A stretch of 38,283 nucleotides of DNA, from the NCBI RefSeq assembly GCF_007096385.1, contig NZ_VJWL01000001.1:994905-1033187 (forward strand). The letters run 5' to 3'. The translations under genes were made by a program, and so were the position numbers. Below, piece by piece: positions 9,024 through 16,504 of the stretch; within the stretch, counting starts at the first letter, position 1, and every line of letters starts with the position of its first letter. The notes beneath the pieces were generated by a model. That model was not told the DNA's origin. It searched no databases and saw only the letters and a list, made by a program, of their open reading frames with translations. Source of the stretch: Aliidiomarina halalkaliphila (lineage in GTDB: Bacteria; Pseudomonadota; Gammaproteobacteria; Enterobacterales; Alteromonadaceae).

Positions 9024-9302
9024 TTAATTACGATACAACGCCTGTACTAACGCGGTAAGTTGCGCTTGCACCACTTGGTTCATATAGTCGAACACCGGCG
9101 CGTCTGCTGGCACCTGCGCTAACTTCTCCGCATTTGCTTGTGCTTCTTTTAAATAATCATCCACAAAAGAGCTTCGCGTTTTAAACAACCCCGGCTCAAA
9201 CCAAGCTTCCGACAGTTCCGGCGGATGCTGTTGCGCCCGCTCTCGCAACGCTTGAAATACCGCCTGCGTTTTCGCAGCCGATTCACTGATGCTACTAAAC
9301 AT
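9024..9302 (-). CDS. priC: PriC-like protein, N-terminal domain only
   Basis: A 92-residue protein that aligns by eye with the first half of PriC (primosomal replication protein N''). FEPGLFKTRSSFVDDYLKEA corresponds to the E. coli segment with FDRHLFQTRATTLQACLDEA, followed by a second helix pair ending in VVQAQLTALVQAL. E. coli PriC is about 175 residues, and its basic C-terminal half (WxRxRIQ-type) is absent here. None of that half is visible in the frame after the stop, so this is either a lineage-specific short form or a truncated gene. I chose the ATG at 9302, because extension upstream would translate the CCAACGC palindromes. PriC restarts stalled replication forks. Confidence 0.6.
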   Translation of the reverse strand: MFSSISESAAKTQAVFQALRERAQQHPPELSEAWFEPGLFKTRSSFVDDYLKEAQANAEKLAQVPADAPVFDYMNQVVQAQLTALVQALYRN

Positions 9303-9330
9303 ATACGTTCCCCAACCTACATTTCCGTAC

Positions 9331-9428
9331 CCAACGCACCGCGTTGGCCTACCCATTCCGTACCCAACGCACCGCGTTGGACCGAAAATCATCGAGTGCT
9401 GCGTAGTCCCAGCAACGCAATGCGTTGG
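9331..9428. repeat. Three CCAACGC-type palindromes
   Basis: Two copies of CCAACGCACCGCGTTGG lie at 9331-9347 and 9364-9380, and GCAACGCAATGCGTTGG at 9412-9428. All are inverted repeats with 7-bp arms and a 3-bp centre. They fill the gap between kynA and the PriC-like gene; the last ends at the kynA stop codon. Confidence 0.9.
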
Positions 9429-10517
9429 CTACACACTATAACGGCGCAAGCTATTGCGAACCGATTCCGGAAGCGGAGGCAATGCTGCCTTCGGTAATAA
9501 ATAAGTCGCCAGATTCATAAAGTCCGCAAAGATGCGGTTCTTTTCGGTCGTTCGCTTCAAATATTCGTGCCCCGACGAACCGCCGGTTCCGATCTTCGAC
9601 CCTAACATCCGCTGCACCATCATGGCATGACGATAACGCCAGATTGTTAGGTTTTCATCGAGATCCACTAAGGAGTTCAATACTTGATACGGCAAGTTAA
9701 ACGCCGGCTCTTCTCGATACATCTCAATAAATAACGCCGCTTGCAGTGCCTTTTGCGATAACCGCACCCTGCCCTCATCACGCATCACCTGATAGCGCTC
9801 CGGCTCGAACAAGGCAGCAAAGTTCTCACGCGTATTTTCAAGCTCAGCTAGCTCCTGCACACGCTCTTCATCGCTTAGCAAGGTGTTGGATTCAACAATC
9901 GCCCGATCACGTTCGATTTGTTCTTCAATCGCCCGCTCATAATGTTTCCAGAAACTAAAATCTTGGGTTTCCAAAAACGGCATGCGCGCCAGCCAGGCAT
10001 CAACCCGTTCAAATAAGTCCGGTTGCTCTTCCAGCGATTCCAAGTAAGCGCGATCTTTATCGTTAATGCGGTTGTAAAAAGACGCCTGATCAAAGGCAAT
10101 ACGCTTATCTCGTTTTACCCCAAGGCTAATTTCGATCTCTTTAAACTGAATACTTTGAAACCCAGACGCCGGCACCAAATAATCACGAAACTCCAAGAAA
10201 TCTTGGGCCGTCATGGTTTCCATCACGTCGATTTGGTGATTCAGCAATTCCTGAATGGTTACAATACGCTGTAAGCGATGCACCACTGTCATTAATGCTT
10301 CATCAGGCAAGTTCTCGGCCCGAAACAAACCAAGAATTGAGCGCATTTCATGAATAATTTGCTTAAACCACAGCTCATAGGCTTGGTGCACAATAATAAA
10401 TAAGGTTTCGTCGTGCGCTTCCGCCCCATAGTGTGGGCTCACCGGCTGCTGAGCCGACAATAATTTATCGAGGCCCAAATAGTCCCCGTAATACACCGGC
10501 TCTTTATTTTTCTTCAT
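9429..10517 (-). CDS. kynA: Tryptophan 2,3-dioxygenase
   Basis: A 362-residue haem enzyme that opens the indole ring of L-tryptophan to N-formylkynurenine, the first step of the kynurenine route. The distal-pocket motif HQAYELWFKQ (His44) and the haem-ligand region GTGGSSGHEYLKRT (His317) are both intact. The protein is longer than the Xanthomonas enzyme (298 aa) because of a charged insert in the middle (residues ~175-235), as in other marine gammaproteobacterial and animal forms. No kynU, kynB or other kynurenine gene lies in the window, so it acts alone here. A TACCTT/AAGGTA inverted repeat (10569-10582) lies in its upstream region. Confidence 0.95.
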   Translation of the reverse strand: MKKNKEPVYYGDYLGLDKLLSAQQPVSPHYGAEAHDETLFIIVHQAYELWFKQIIHEMRSILGLFRAENLPDEALMTVVHRLQRIVTIQELLNHQIDVMETMTAQDFLEFRDYLVPASGFQSIQFKEIEISLGVKRDKRIAFDQASFYNRINDKDRAYLESLEEQPDLFERVDAWLARMPFLETQDFSFWKHYERAIEEQIERDRAIVESNTLLSDEERVQELAELENTRENFAALFEPERYQVMRDEGRVRLSQKALQAALFIEMYREEPAFNLPYQVLNSLVDLDENLTIWRYRHAMMVQRMLGSKIGTGGSSGHEYLKRTTEKNRIFADFMNLATYLLPKAALPPLPESVRNSLRRYSV

Positions 10518-10668
10518 AAAATCAATCTCTTTTAAACGCTAACGAAACAACGAACGAGTTTACTCATGTACCTTAAAAGGTATCTTTACATTTATGCTAC
10601 GGAAAAACCGGCACGGGAACAACGCTTGATTCCATTGTTCAGAAAAACAGCAGGCAAATGCCGCTCCC

Positions 10669-10697
10669 TTGTAATCACCGCAGCCATCAGGGATAAT
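10669..10697 (+). promoter_or_regulatory. Sigma-70-type promoter of the SRP RNA
   Basis: TTGTAA (10669-10674) and GATAAT (10692-10697) are separated by 17 bp and lie 7 bp upstream of the predicted RNA 5' end at 10705. The spacing is ideal for sigma-70. Confidence 0.65.
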
Positions 10698-10704
10698 TCG
10701 CCGC

Positions 10705-10814
10705 GGTGACCCCATTGGTCCCTTCGCAACACGAACCATCGAACCCGGTCAGGCCCGGAAGGGAGCAGCCGTAGGTGGGGTAGTGGGTGCCGAGGTGTGG
10801 CTGGTGGGGTCACC
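10705..10814 (+). ncRNA. ffs: Signal recognition particle 4.5S RNA
   Basis: The conserved SRP RNA apex GGTCAGGCCCGGAAGGGAGC is present (10748-10767) followed by AGCC. The ends pair: GGTGACCCC at 10705-10713 with GGGGTCACC at 10806-10814. The length of ~110 nt matches the E. coli 4.5S RNA (114 nt). It binds Ffh and targets nascent membrane proteins to the Sec machinery. Confidence 0.95.
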
Positions 10815-10820
10815 CCTTTC

Positions 10821-10947
10821 TTGCTTGTCAGAAAGCTCCGATAGCTGCGTTATAATCGAAGCTCAATCGGTCACGTACCATTTAGGTACGCTCCCTCAAT
10901 CGCTCCAATTATGCCTTGCTCTCGAAGTTTCTGCCTGCGCTTCTAGC
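10821..10947 (+). repeat. ~120-bp dispersed structured repeat, copy 1
   Basis: This element begins TTGCTTGTCAGAAAGC and ends near CTGCGCTTCTAG. It matches the reverse complement of 11992-12114 at roughly 85% by eye. It carries a central hairpin CGTACC-ATTTA-GGTACG (10874-10890). A fragment resembling its first 30 bp recurs at 10989-11020. It starts just after the SRP RNA. It contains a reading frame, but I regard that as non-coding because both copies read through the same structured element. Confidence 0.8.
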
Positions 10948-10988
10948 TCAGATTGTATGGCTCAGATTGTATGGCTCAGATTGTGTGG
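10947..10988 (+). repeat. Three tandem 14-bp repeats
   Basis: CTCAGATTGTATGG occurs three times in direct succession (10947-10960, 10961-10974, 10975-10988), the last with one change (GTGTGG). It joins copy 1 of the dispersed element to a partial second copy at 10989-11020. Confidence 0.9.
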
Positions 10989-11032
10989 CTTGTTCGAAAG
11001 CTCTAATGCTGCGTTAATAGCCCCTATCGTAC

Positions 11033-11127
11033 CCAACGCACCGCGTTGGCCCGAACTGCAACAACACCTCCCAGCCCCCTCCAACGCAATGCGTTGGCTA
11101 CTACCTTGTCCAAACCCGATGCGTTGG
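11033..11127. repeat. CCAACGC-type palindromes, three copies
   Basis: CCAACGCACCGCGTTGG lies at 11033-11049, CCAACGCAATGCGTTGG at 11081-11097, and an imperfect relative (CCAAACCCGATGCGTTGG) at 11110-11127. They fill the space upstream of the isomerase gene. Together with 10815-11032 they account for the gene-free stretch after the SRP RNA. Confidence 0.88.
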
Positions 11128-11199
11128 CTTCTCATGATCTGGAGTTCTGGACAGACCAGTGTTATCGTGACTTAGTCATTAATAACGAGGGAAGTGAGC

Positions 11200-11946
11200 A
11201 TGTCTCAACATGAATTTGTTTCAGTTTACGAACACGATAAAGTGATTCGTATTCATCTTAATCGTCCAGCCAAGAAAAATGCGCTCACCCAAGATATGTA
11301 TCAGGCGATGACCGATGCGTTACGTTCTGCAAATGAGCGTGACGACATCGCGGCGGTGGTCATTAGCGGCGAAGGTGATTTATTTTGCGCCGGAAACGAT
11401 TTAGGCGATTTTTTGAGACACGGCGAACTCAAATCCGACTCCCCGGTGTTCCAGTTCCTAGAAACCATTTCTCAAGTCGATGTCACTGTCGTCGCTGCGG
11501 TTCAAGGCGCTGCTATTGGCATCGGTACCACCTTGTTGCTGCACTGCGATTTAGTATACGCAGCGGAAGGAACCACCTTTGTGATGCCCTTCGTCGATAT
11601 GGGCTTAGTGCCAGAAGCCGGTTCCAGCCAATTGATCCCCCTACTCTGCGGACATGCGAAAGCCGCCGAACTGCTACTTCTCGGTGCGCCATTTGATGCC
11701 CAAAAGGCCTATGAATTGAATATTGTGAATCAGGTGCTTCCGGGAAGTGAATTGATGACAACAGTAGAAAAGGTATCGGCAGAGTTAGCGAAGAAACCGA
11801 TTAAATCGTTGCGCCTATCAAAAAAATTACTCAAGGCACAACCCGAACCTATTAACGATCGCATTCAGCGAGAACTCAAAGATTTCTTAGTCGTGCTCGC
11901 CAGCAAAGAAACCCAACAAATCATCGCCAACAAAGCCAAGCGGTAA
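11200..11946 (+). CDS. Enoyl-CoA hydratase/isomerase family protein, isomerase-like
   Basis: A 248-residue crotonase-fold protein. The oxyanion-hole segments are FCAGNDLGDF (residues ~62-71) and GAAIGIGTTLLLHCD (103-117). At the active site it has GLVPEAGSS with Glu139, the position of the catalytic base in delta3-delta2-enoyl-CoA isomerases. The other hydratase glutamate is replaced by Phe131 (MPFVDMG). I therefore favour double-bond isomerisation of unsaturated acyl-CoA over hydration. I chose the ATG at 11200, because GAGGGAA lies 6 nt upstream; a GTG two codons earlier is the alternative. It is a single-gene unit flanked by inverted copies of the ~120-bp element. Confidence 0.85.
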   Translation: MSQHEFVSVYEHDKVIRIHLNRPAKKNALTQDMYQAMTDALRSANERDDIAAVVISGEGDLFCAGNDLGDFLRHGELKSDSPVFQFLETISQVDVTVVAAVQGAAIGIGTTLLLHCDLVYAAEGTTFVMPFVDMGLVPEAGSSQLIPLLCGHAKAAELLLLGAPFDAQKAYELNIVNQVLPGSELMTTVEKVSAELAKKPIKSLRLSKKLLKAQPEPINDRIQRELKDFLVVLASKETQQIIANKAKR

Positions 11947-11991
11947 CGCAGCTAGTGGTGATGCCGGACAAGCTAGCAAACCCCAAACCTG

Positions 11992-12114
11992 AAGCGTAGG
12001 CAGAAACCTCTAGGGCAAGGCATAATTGAAGCGATTGAGGGAGCATACCTTGATGGTATGTGACCGATTGAGCTTTAATTATAACGCAGCCATAGAGGCT
12101 TTCTGACAAGCTAG
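11992..12114 (-). repeat. ~120-bp dispersed structured repeat, copy 2 (inverted)
   Basis: The reverse complement matches 10821-10947. Its central hairpin is CATACC-TTGAT-GGTATG (12044-12060, plus-strand reading). Compared with copy 1, both sides of the stem changed together, so pairing is kept. The end of the element overlaps the fabH-like stop codon at 12111-12113. Confidence 0.8.
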
Positions 12115-13196
12115 CCCCGCGAAGACCAGGCTTTTTTGGAGCCTTCATATAACGGCATAATCAAATCCAACGCCGACTGATCCGCGCCCTGCTCTAGCTC
12201 CATTTGATTGTTGCCTAATGGCGTGACGCGGTCGCCCCAGACGATAAGGCCAGCGCCACAGGTGAGGCCGCCACCGAAAACCGCAGAGATAATACTATCC
12301 CCTGGCTTCACCATACCGGTTTCGAGGGCTTCGCAATAGGCAATGGGCAAGGTGGCCGATGAGGTGTTGCCGTACTTTTGAATATTAATCATGGTTTTCT
12401 CTTCCGGCACTTTGCACATTTTGGCGAGAAAATCGATCAATCGCTTATTGGCTTGGTGCGGGATGAGCACATCGATATCGTCAACGCTCAGGCCGGTTTC
12501 TTTAAATACGCCGTCGACGGCTGCGCTCATGCCTTTTACCGCGCGCTTAAAGATCTCTTGGCCTTCGAAATTAAAGTCCATGACGCCATCAAAGTTATAG
12601 CGATCAAAGCTCATGCCAAAATCAAGCGACAGCACATCGCGGGCGTCGGCGTCGCAGGAAATTTTTGAGCTGATCAGACCTACGGGGTTATCGCTGGCTT
12701 CGAGTACCATGGCGCCTGCGCCATCACCAAATAACACCGCGCTTTCGCGTTTGGTCCAATCCAGAATGCGCGTTAAGCGTTCGGCGCCGATAATCAGCAC
12801 TTTTTTGTGCATGCCCATGCGAATGGTCGATGTCGCGAAATGCATGGCATAGAAAAAGCTACTGCAGGCGGCATTCAAATCAAACGCAGCGGCGTTTTTG
12901 GCACCGATATCTTGCTGCACTTTTGAGGCCACATTGGGAATGATTTCATCGGGGGTACAAGTGCCCACAATGATTAAATCAATTTCGGCGGGGTCTACAT
13001 CAGCGGCAGCGAGTGCATTACGCGCAGCCACAGAAGCCATCGCGGATGTCCCTACAGCGCTCACGCGACGTTCTTCAATTCCTGTTCGGGTACGGATCCA
13101 CTCATCTGAGGTTTCCATAAAGGTCGCCAGATCATTGTTCGTCATAATTGCTGGCGGTACGCATTTACCCCAACCGGTAATTTCTGCAAATTTCAT
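12111..13196 (-). CDS. fabH: Beta-ketoacyl-ACP synthase III family protein
   Basis: A 361-residue thiolase-fold condensing enzyme with the full KAS III triad: Cys111 (LNAACSSF), His247 (IPHQAN) and Asn277 (YGNTSSA). The glycine-rich C-terminal motif VFGGGLTCGAGLIVWG is intact. It would start fatty-acid or related chains from acetyl-CoA and malonyl-ACP. The protein is longer than housekeeping FabH (~317 aa), with a C-terminal tail of about 40 residues, and it is not in a fab/plsX cluster, so a specialised role is possible. I chose the ATG at 13196 rather than a GTG six bases upstream. Its 3' end abuts the inverted repeat. Confidence 0.88.
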   Translation of the reverse strand: MKFAEITGWGKCVPPAIMTNNDLATFMETSDEWIRTRTGIEERRVSAVGTSAMASVAARNALAAADVDPAEIDLIIVGTCTPDEIIPNVASKVQQDIGAKNAAAFDLNAACSSFFYAMHFATSTIRMGMHKKVLIIGAERLTRILDWTKRESAVLFGDGAGAMVLEASDNPVGLISSKISCDADARDVLSLDFGMSFDRYNFDGVMDFNFEGQEIFKRAVKGMSAAVDGVFKETGLSVDDIDVLIPHQANKRLIDFLAKMCKVPEEKTMINIQKYGNTSSATLPIAYCEALETGMVKPGDSIISAVFGGGLTCGAGLIVWGDRVTPLGNNQMELEQGADQSALDLIMPLYEGSKKAWSSRG

Positions 13197-13310
13197 TCCC
13201 ACTACCTTTTCAATTCGTTTTCAGTGTTCCACTGCACTGAGGATGACTCATTCCTCATAATCGTATACCTTATTGGCCGATATCCAAAATTCTCTTGGAA
13301 GGACCTCATC

Positions 13311-13892
13311 GTGAAAGCCAAGCTGTATTCGATTAAACGCGTTTATTTTTCTGCGCTCACTGTGCTTTTCTTAAGCGCTTGCGGCAGTACGCCAGGGCCC
13401 ACACCATCAGCCTTACAATTGAGCGTACAATCATCAGTTGTACTTGCTGAGAGTCAGCCACTGCAACTGACGGTGAGTGATCGGCGCACCCAGAATCATC
13501 TTCTGCGTGTAGAACATTCGTTAGACCATGCTGAGTTTGCCACGGCAACACAGCCGGTGGCTACTCTGATCAGTGAAGAACTGCAGCGAACGTTGCCGAT
13601 CGTCGGACAAGCAAACACCGTTTTGCACATTTATATCGACCATGCACTGGTGCGAGCCGTTCGCCGCGGAAACGAATACGAAGTCGAACATCGCGTGGTG
13701 TTGAGCGCCGTGGCCACGCAAGGAAACGCCCAAGTACGCAGTGAAATGACAACCACTATGGGGCCGCAAACTGTGCGCCGCTTAGATTATGGTCGCATTG
13801 AGCGGGATTTTAATCGCAATTTGAATACCACACTGGATGCATTATTGAGAGAATCGGAACTTCGGCAGTTTTTACAAGTCGGTTCTCCATAG
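13311..13892 (+). CDS. yajG: YajG family lipoprotein
   Basis: A 193-residue protein with a lipoprotein signal peptide and lipobox LSAC (cysteine near residue 24), predicted to be anchored in the outer membrane. The body resembles the YajG family. It lies upstream of ampG, the same partner as in E. coli (yajG-ampG), here with a cyclophilin gene in between. The start is a GTG at 13311 with GAAGGA about 7 nt upstream; no ATG in frame fits better. The function of YajG is unknown. Confidence 0.8.
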   Translation: MKAKLYSIKRVYFSALTVLFLSACGSTPGPTPSALQLSVQSSVVLAESQPLQLTVSDRRTQNHLLRVEHSLDHAEFATATQPVATLISEELQRTLPIVGQANTVLHIYIDHALVRAVRRGNEYEVEHRVVLSAVATQGNAQVRSEMTTTMGPQTVRRLDYGRIERDFNRNLNTTLDALLRESELRQFLQVGSP

Positions 13893-13946
13893 GCCCTGTG
13901 TTTGTAACCCCGCAGAATTTTAATTGTTTGATAGGAGTAATGATCC

Positions 13947-14558
13947 ATGACCCGTATTCTTTCCTTTGTCATGATGGGCCTTGTTGCTCTGGGGCTGAGC
14001 GTAAGTTCAGCCGTACAGGCAGATGATGCTGATATTCAAAAAGATAATTTGTATCCGAAAGTACGTTTTGTCACCAGCATGGGCGATATGGTGGTTGAGC
14101 TCGACCGTTGGCGCGCGCCCTACACCGTCGACCATTTCCTAAATCATGTGGTCAGTGGCAGTTACAACGGCTCGTTGTTTAGCCGCGTGATTGATGATTT
14201 TGTCGTGCAAGGCGGCGGTTACAATACCGATTGGGAATCTCTGCCTGAAGGGCCAACTGTAATTAACGAATCTGGAAATGGTTTGCGCAACGATTTTGGC
14301 ACCATTGCCATGGCACGCCAGAACGACCCACACTCTGCACGTCGACAGTTTTACTTCAATGTGAAAGACAACGATAGCCTCAACCCAAGTGCTCGGCGCT
14401 GGGGATATGCGGTATTTGGCCGTGTAGTTGAAAACGCCGAGTTGCTGTATGAGATGGCGGCCGTGGAAACCCACACCCATGAAGAAACAGGATTCCCCGA
14501 CGTACCCGTGGAAACCATTGAACTCATTCGGGTGGAACTGCTACCCGAAGAGCTGTAA
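13947..14558 (+). CDS. ppiA: Cyclophilin-type peptidyl-prolyl isomerase, periplasmic
   Basis: A 203-residue protein with a signal peptide (residues ~1-25, ending VQA) and a cyclophilin domain. Recognisable motifs are SLFSRVIDDFVVQGGGY (the F-R-V-I and QGG signature), TIAMAR, SARRQFYFNV and YAVFGRVVE. It would catalyse proline cis-trans isomerisation of periplasmic proteins. AGGAG lies nine bases before the ATG. It belongs to the yajG-ppi-ampG unit: 54 bp after yajG and 3 bp before ampG. The symbol ppiA follows the family and location; paralogues are possible. Confidence 0.88.
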   Translation: MTRILSFVMMGLVALGLSVSSAVQADDADIQKDNLYPKVRFVTSMGDMVVELDRWRAPYTVDHFLNHVVSGSYNGSLFSRVIDDFVVQGGGYNTDWESLPEGPTVINESGNGLRNDFGTIAMARQNDPHSARRQFYFNVKDNDSLNPSARRWGYAVFGRVVENAELLYEMAAVETHTHEETGFPDVPVETIELIRVELLPEEL

Positions 14559-14561
14559 TTC

Positions 14562-16202
14562 GTGAGTCGATACACCGCACCTGCGGGTGCTCCAAAAGGG
14601 TGGCGCGATACCTTTAATTTTTATCGACAGCGTCGCCTCGTTACCATTTTCCTGTTCGGTATCGCCAGCGGTTTCCCATGGGTCATGATTGGCTCTGGGC
14701 TAAACGCGTGGCTGAACGAATTAGGATTTACCCGTTCCATGATCGGGTATTTTGGAGCCGTTTTTGCGGTGTATTCGGTGAATTTTCTGTGGTCACCCAT
14801 TATCGACCGGGTACGCGCACCCTTTTTAAGCAAATGGCTGGGCCATCGACGCGGCTGGATCTTGCTGTGTCAGATGGGGGTGATAGGCACCACCATCGCC
14901 ATCGCTTCCGTTGATTTTCAAACCCAATTACATCTTGCCGCAATCTTAGCCCTCGCCATTGCCGTGTTCTCCGCGACACAAGACATTGGCATCGATGCAT
15001 ACCGGATTGATTCTATTGGTGAACACGAAGCGCACGTGCAAAGCGCCGGCGCAGCCATGGCCACCGCCGGTTGGTGGACAGGGTTTGCGGGCCTAGGGGC
15101 CGTGCCATTTTTCCTGTCCGACTTTCCTGGTTGGGACTGGCCCCAAGTGTATCTCGTATTAGCGGCGATGATGGCCTGCCTTACGCTTGGCGTATGGCTT
15201 GCTCGGGAACCGAAAACGGAACGCAGCTTGCAACAACATGAATCAGAGCTGCATTACCAACAGGCCGCTGCCCGCAGCCCTGCAAAAACATTAGCCATGA
15301 CCGGCTTTGCCTTTGCCATGTTGATCGCCATTAGCTTGGCAATTACTGGGCAAGTGAGTAATTTTAGTACGTGGGTAACCAGCGCCACCTCCCTCGCCAT
15401 GCCAAAAACCATTTGGTTTTTATGGTTCGCTCTGGTTATCGCGTTTTTAACTGGCTTGGTGATAGCCTTAGTTCGGCTACAGCGGGAATCTGAGAACGCG
15501 GGGGTCGCCGAGCAACTTCCAGTGCAAACCAAACATCGGGTGGCCGCGTGGATTATTGTCACCCTTATCGAGCCATTGGCCGAGTTTTTCCGTCGCAGCG
15601 GACCACGTTTTGCCCTATCCGTATTGCTATTTGTGCTGCTATTTAAGATCGGTGAGGCCTTCTTAGGCCGAATGTCGATTGTGTTTTATCAAGAAATCGG
15701 ATTCTCAAATACCGACATCGGCATGTATTCCAAGTTGATGAACTGGTGGGTCACCATCGCCTTTGCCTTAATTGGTAGCTACGTGAATATGCGTTTTGGC
15801 ATCCTCAAGGGGCTCTTTATCGGGGGCTCTGCCATGGCCCTGAGCAACTTACTCTTCTCTGCCCTCGCCATCGTAGGCCCAAACAAAGCGCTATTTATTG
15901 CTGCGGTGGTGAGCGACGGCTTTACCTCCGCTTGGTCAACCGTCGCCTTTGTGGCGTTAATAAGTTTGCTGTGCAACCGCGCATTCACCGCCACGCAATA
16001 TGCACTGATGGCATCCGTCGGCACTCTCGGACGCACCGTGCTCGCCTCCTACAGCGGCGTAGTGGTTGATTGGCTCGACGGCAACTGGGCCCTATTCTTC
16101 TTCCTTACCACGCTGATGGTAATTCCTAGCTTGCTGTTCCTCTGGAGCATCCGTAAACCCATCCAGCGCCTCGAAGACGAAAACCACGCCCGCTCCCGCT
16201 AA
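14562..16202 (+). CDS. ampG: AmpG-type muropeptide permease (MFS)
   Basis: A 546-residue major facilitator protein with 12 or more hydrophobic helices. The first helix contains FGIASGFPWVMIGSGLNAWL, typical of AmpG, followed by the intracellular DRVRAPF loop. AmpG imports GlcNAc-anhydroMurNAc peptides from wall turnover into the cytoplasm for recycling and links to beta-lactamase induction. It is about 55 residues longer than E. coli AmpG, mainly in the central cytoplasmic part (residues ~215-330). The start is a GTG three bases after the cyclophilin stop, which suggests translational coupling. The stop leads directly into a palindrome array. Confidence 0.9.
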   Translation: MSRYTAPAGAPKGWRDTFNFYRQRRLVTIFLFGIASGFPWVMIGSGLNAWLNELGFTRSMIGYFGAVFAVYSVNFLWSPIIDRVRAPFLSKWLGHRRGWILLCQMGVIGTTIAIASVDFQTQLHLAAILALAIAVFSATQDIGIDAYRIDSIGEHEAHVQSAGAAMATAGWWTGFAGLGAVPFFLSDFPGWDWPQVYLVLAAMMACLTLGVWLAREPKTERSLQQHESELHYQQAAARSPAKTLAMTGFAFAMLIAISLAITGQVSNFSTWVTSATSLAMPKTIWFLWFALVIAFLTGLVIALVRLQRESENAGVAEQLPVQTKHRVAAWIIVTLIEPLAEFFRRSGPRFALSVLLFVLLFKIGEAFLGRMSIVFYQEIGFSNTDIGMYSKLMNWWVTIAFALIGSYVNMRFGILKGLFIGGSAMALSNLLFSALAIVGPNKALFIAAVVSDGFTSAWSTVAFVALISLLCNRAFTATQYALMASVGTLGRTVLASYSGVVVDWLDGNWALFFFLTTLMVIPSLLFLWSIRKPIQRLEDENHARSR

Positions 16203-16207
16203 CCCCC

Positions 16208-16418
16208 AACAATTCCGCCCCTGGGGTGAAACGCATGTTTTTCGCCATCTCCGCGATCACCAGAATATAGCGCTAACCCTTTCTGCACCTGAGATTCAAC
16301 AATTCCGCCCCAGGGGTGAAACTGTTGGTTCTGGCGGTGTTCAAAAGTTCCGCCCCTGGGGTGAAACTGTTGGTTCTGGCGATGTTCAAATATTTCACCC
16401 CTGGGGCGGAATTGTTTT
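16208..16418. repeat. CCCCWGGGG palindrome array, four units
   Basis: The palindromic cores (CCCCTGGGG or CCCCAGGGG) lie at 16218-16226, 16308-16316, 16353-16361 and 16398-16406, so the intervals are 90, 45 and 45 bp. The arms follow the pattern CAACARTTYCR...YGRAAYTGTTG. The last three units also share linker sequence (GGTTCTGGCG-TGTTCAAA). The array lies between ampG and the reductase gene, both on the plus strand, and fills most of the 302-bp gap. Confidence 0.93.
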
Positions 16419-16456
16419 TTGCGTTGTTTTTGGGGCTGGCGTACTATGACGAAAGA

Positions 16457-16498
16457 GGCTTAAAGGGGCTTAAAGGGGCTTAAAGGGGCTTAAAGGGG
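16457..16498 (+). repeat. Four 10-bp repeats carrying Shine-Dalgarno-like sites
   Basis: GGCTTAAAGG occurs four times in exact tandem (16457-16496), followed by GG. Each junction makes AAAGGGG. The last GGGG (16495-16498) lies 6 nt upstream of the ATG at 16505 and acts as the ribosome site; the earlier copies lie 10, 20 and 30 bp further upstream. Copy number could change by slippage. Confidence 0.9.
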
Positions 16499-16504
16499 CG
16501 TAGT

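Noticed and set aside
9303-9392. N-terminal extension of the PriC-like protein
   Set aside because: The extra 30 residues are a translation of two CCAACGC palindromes (PTRCVGYG twice), so the later ATG is preferred.
10783-11175. Protein gene after the SRP RNA
   Set aside because: It begins inside the SRP RNA and runs through the dispersed element, 14-bp repeats and CCAACGC palindromes. The inverted copy at 11992-12114 gives a similar false frame.
11921-12148. Minus-strand reading frame between the isomerase and fabH-like genes
   Set aside because: It reads through copy 2 of the dispersed element and overlaps the ends of both neighbouring genes.
13224-13310. Longer yajG-like protein starting at 13224
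   Set aside because: The extension would place residues before the lipoprotein signal peptide. The GTG at 13311 has a good ribosome site.
16208-16418. CRISPR array (regularly spaced short palindromic repeats)
   Set aside because: The units are variable in sequence and full palindromes, the linkers are only ~14 bp outside the full arms and partly shared between units, and no cas gene is in the window.
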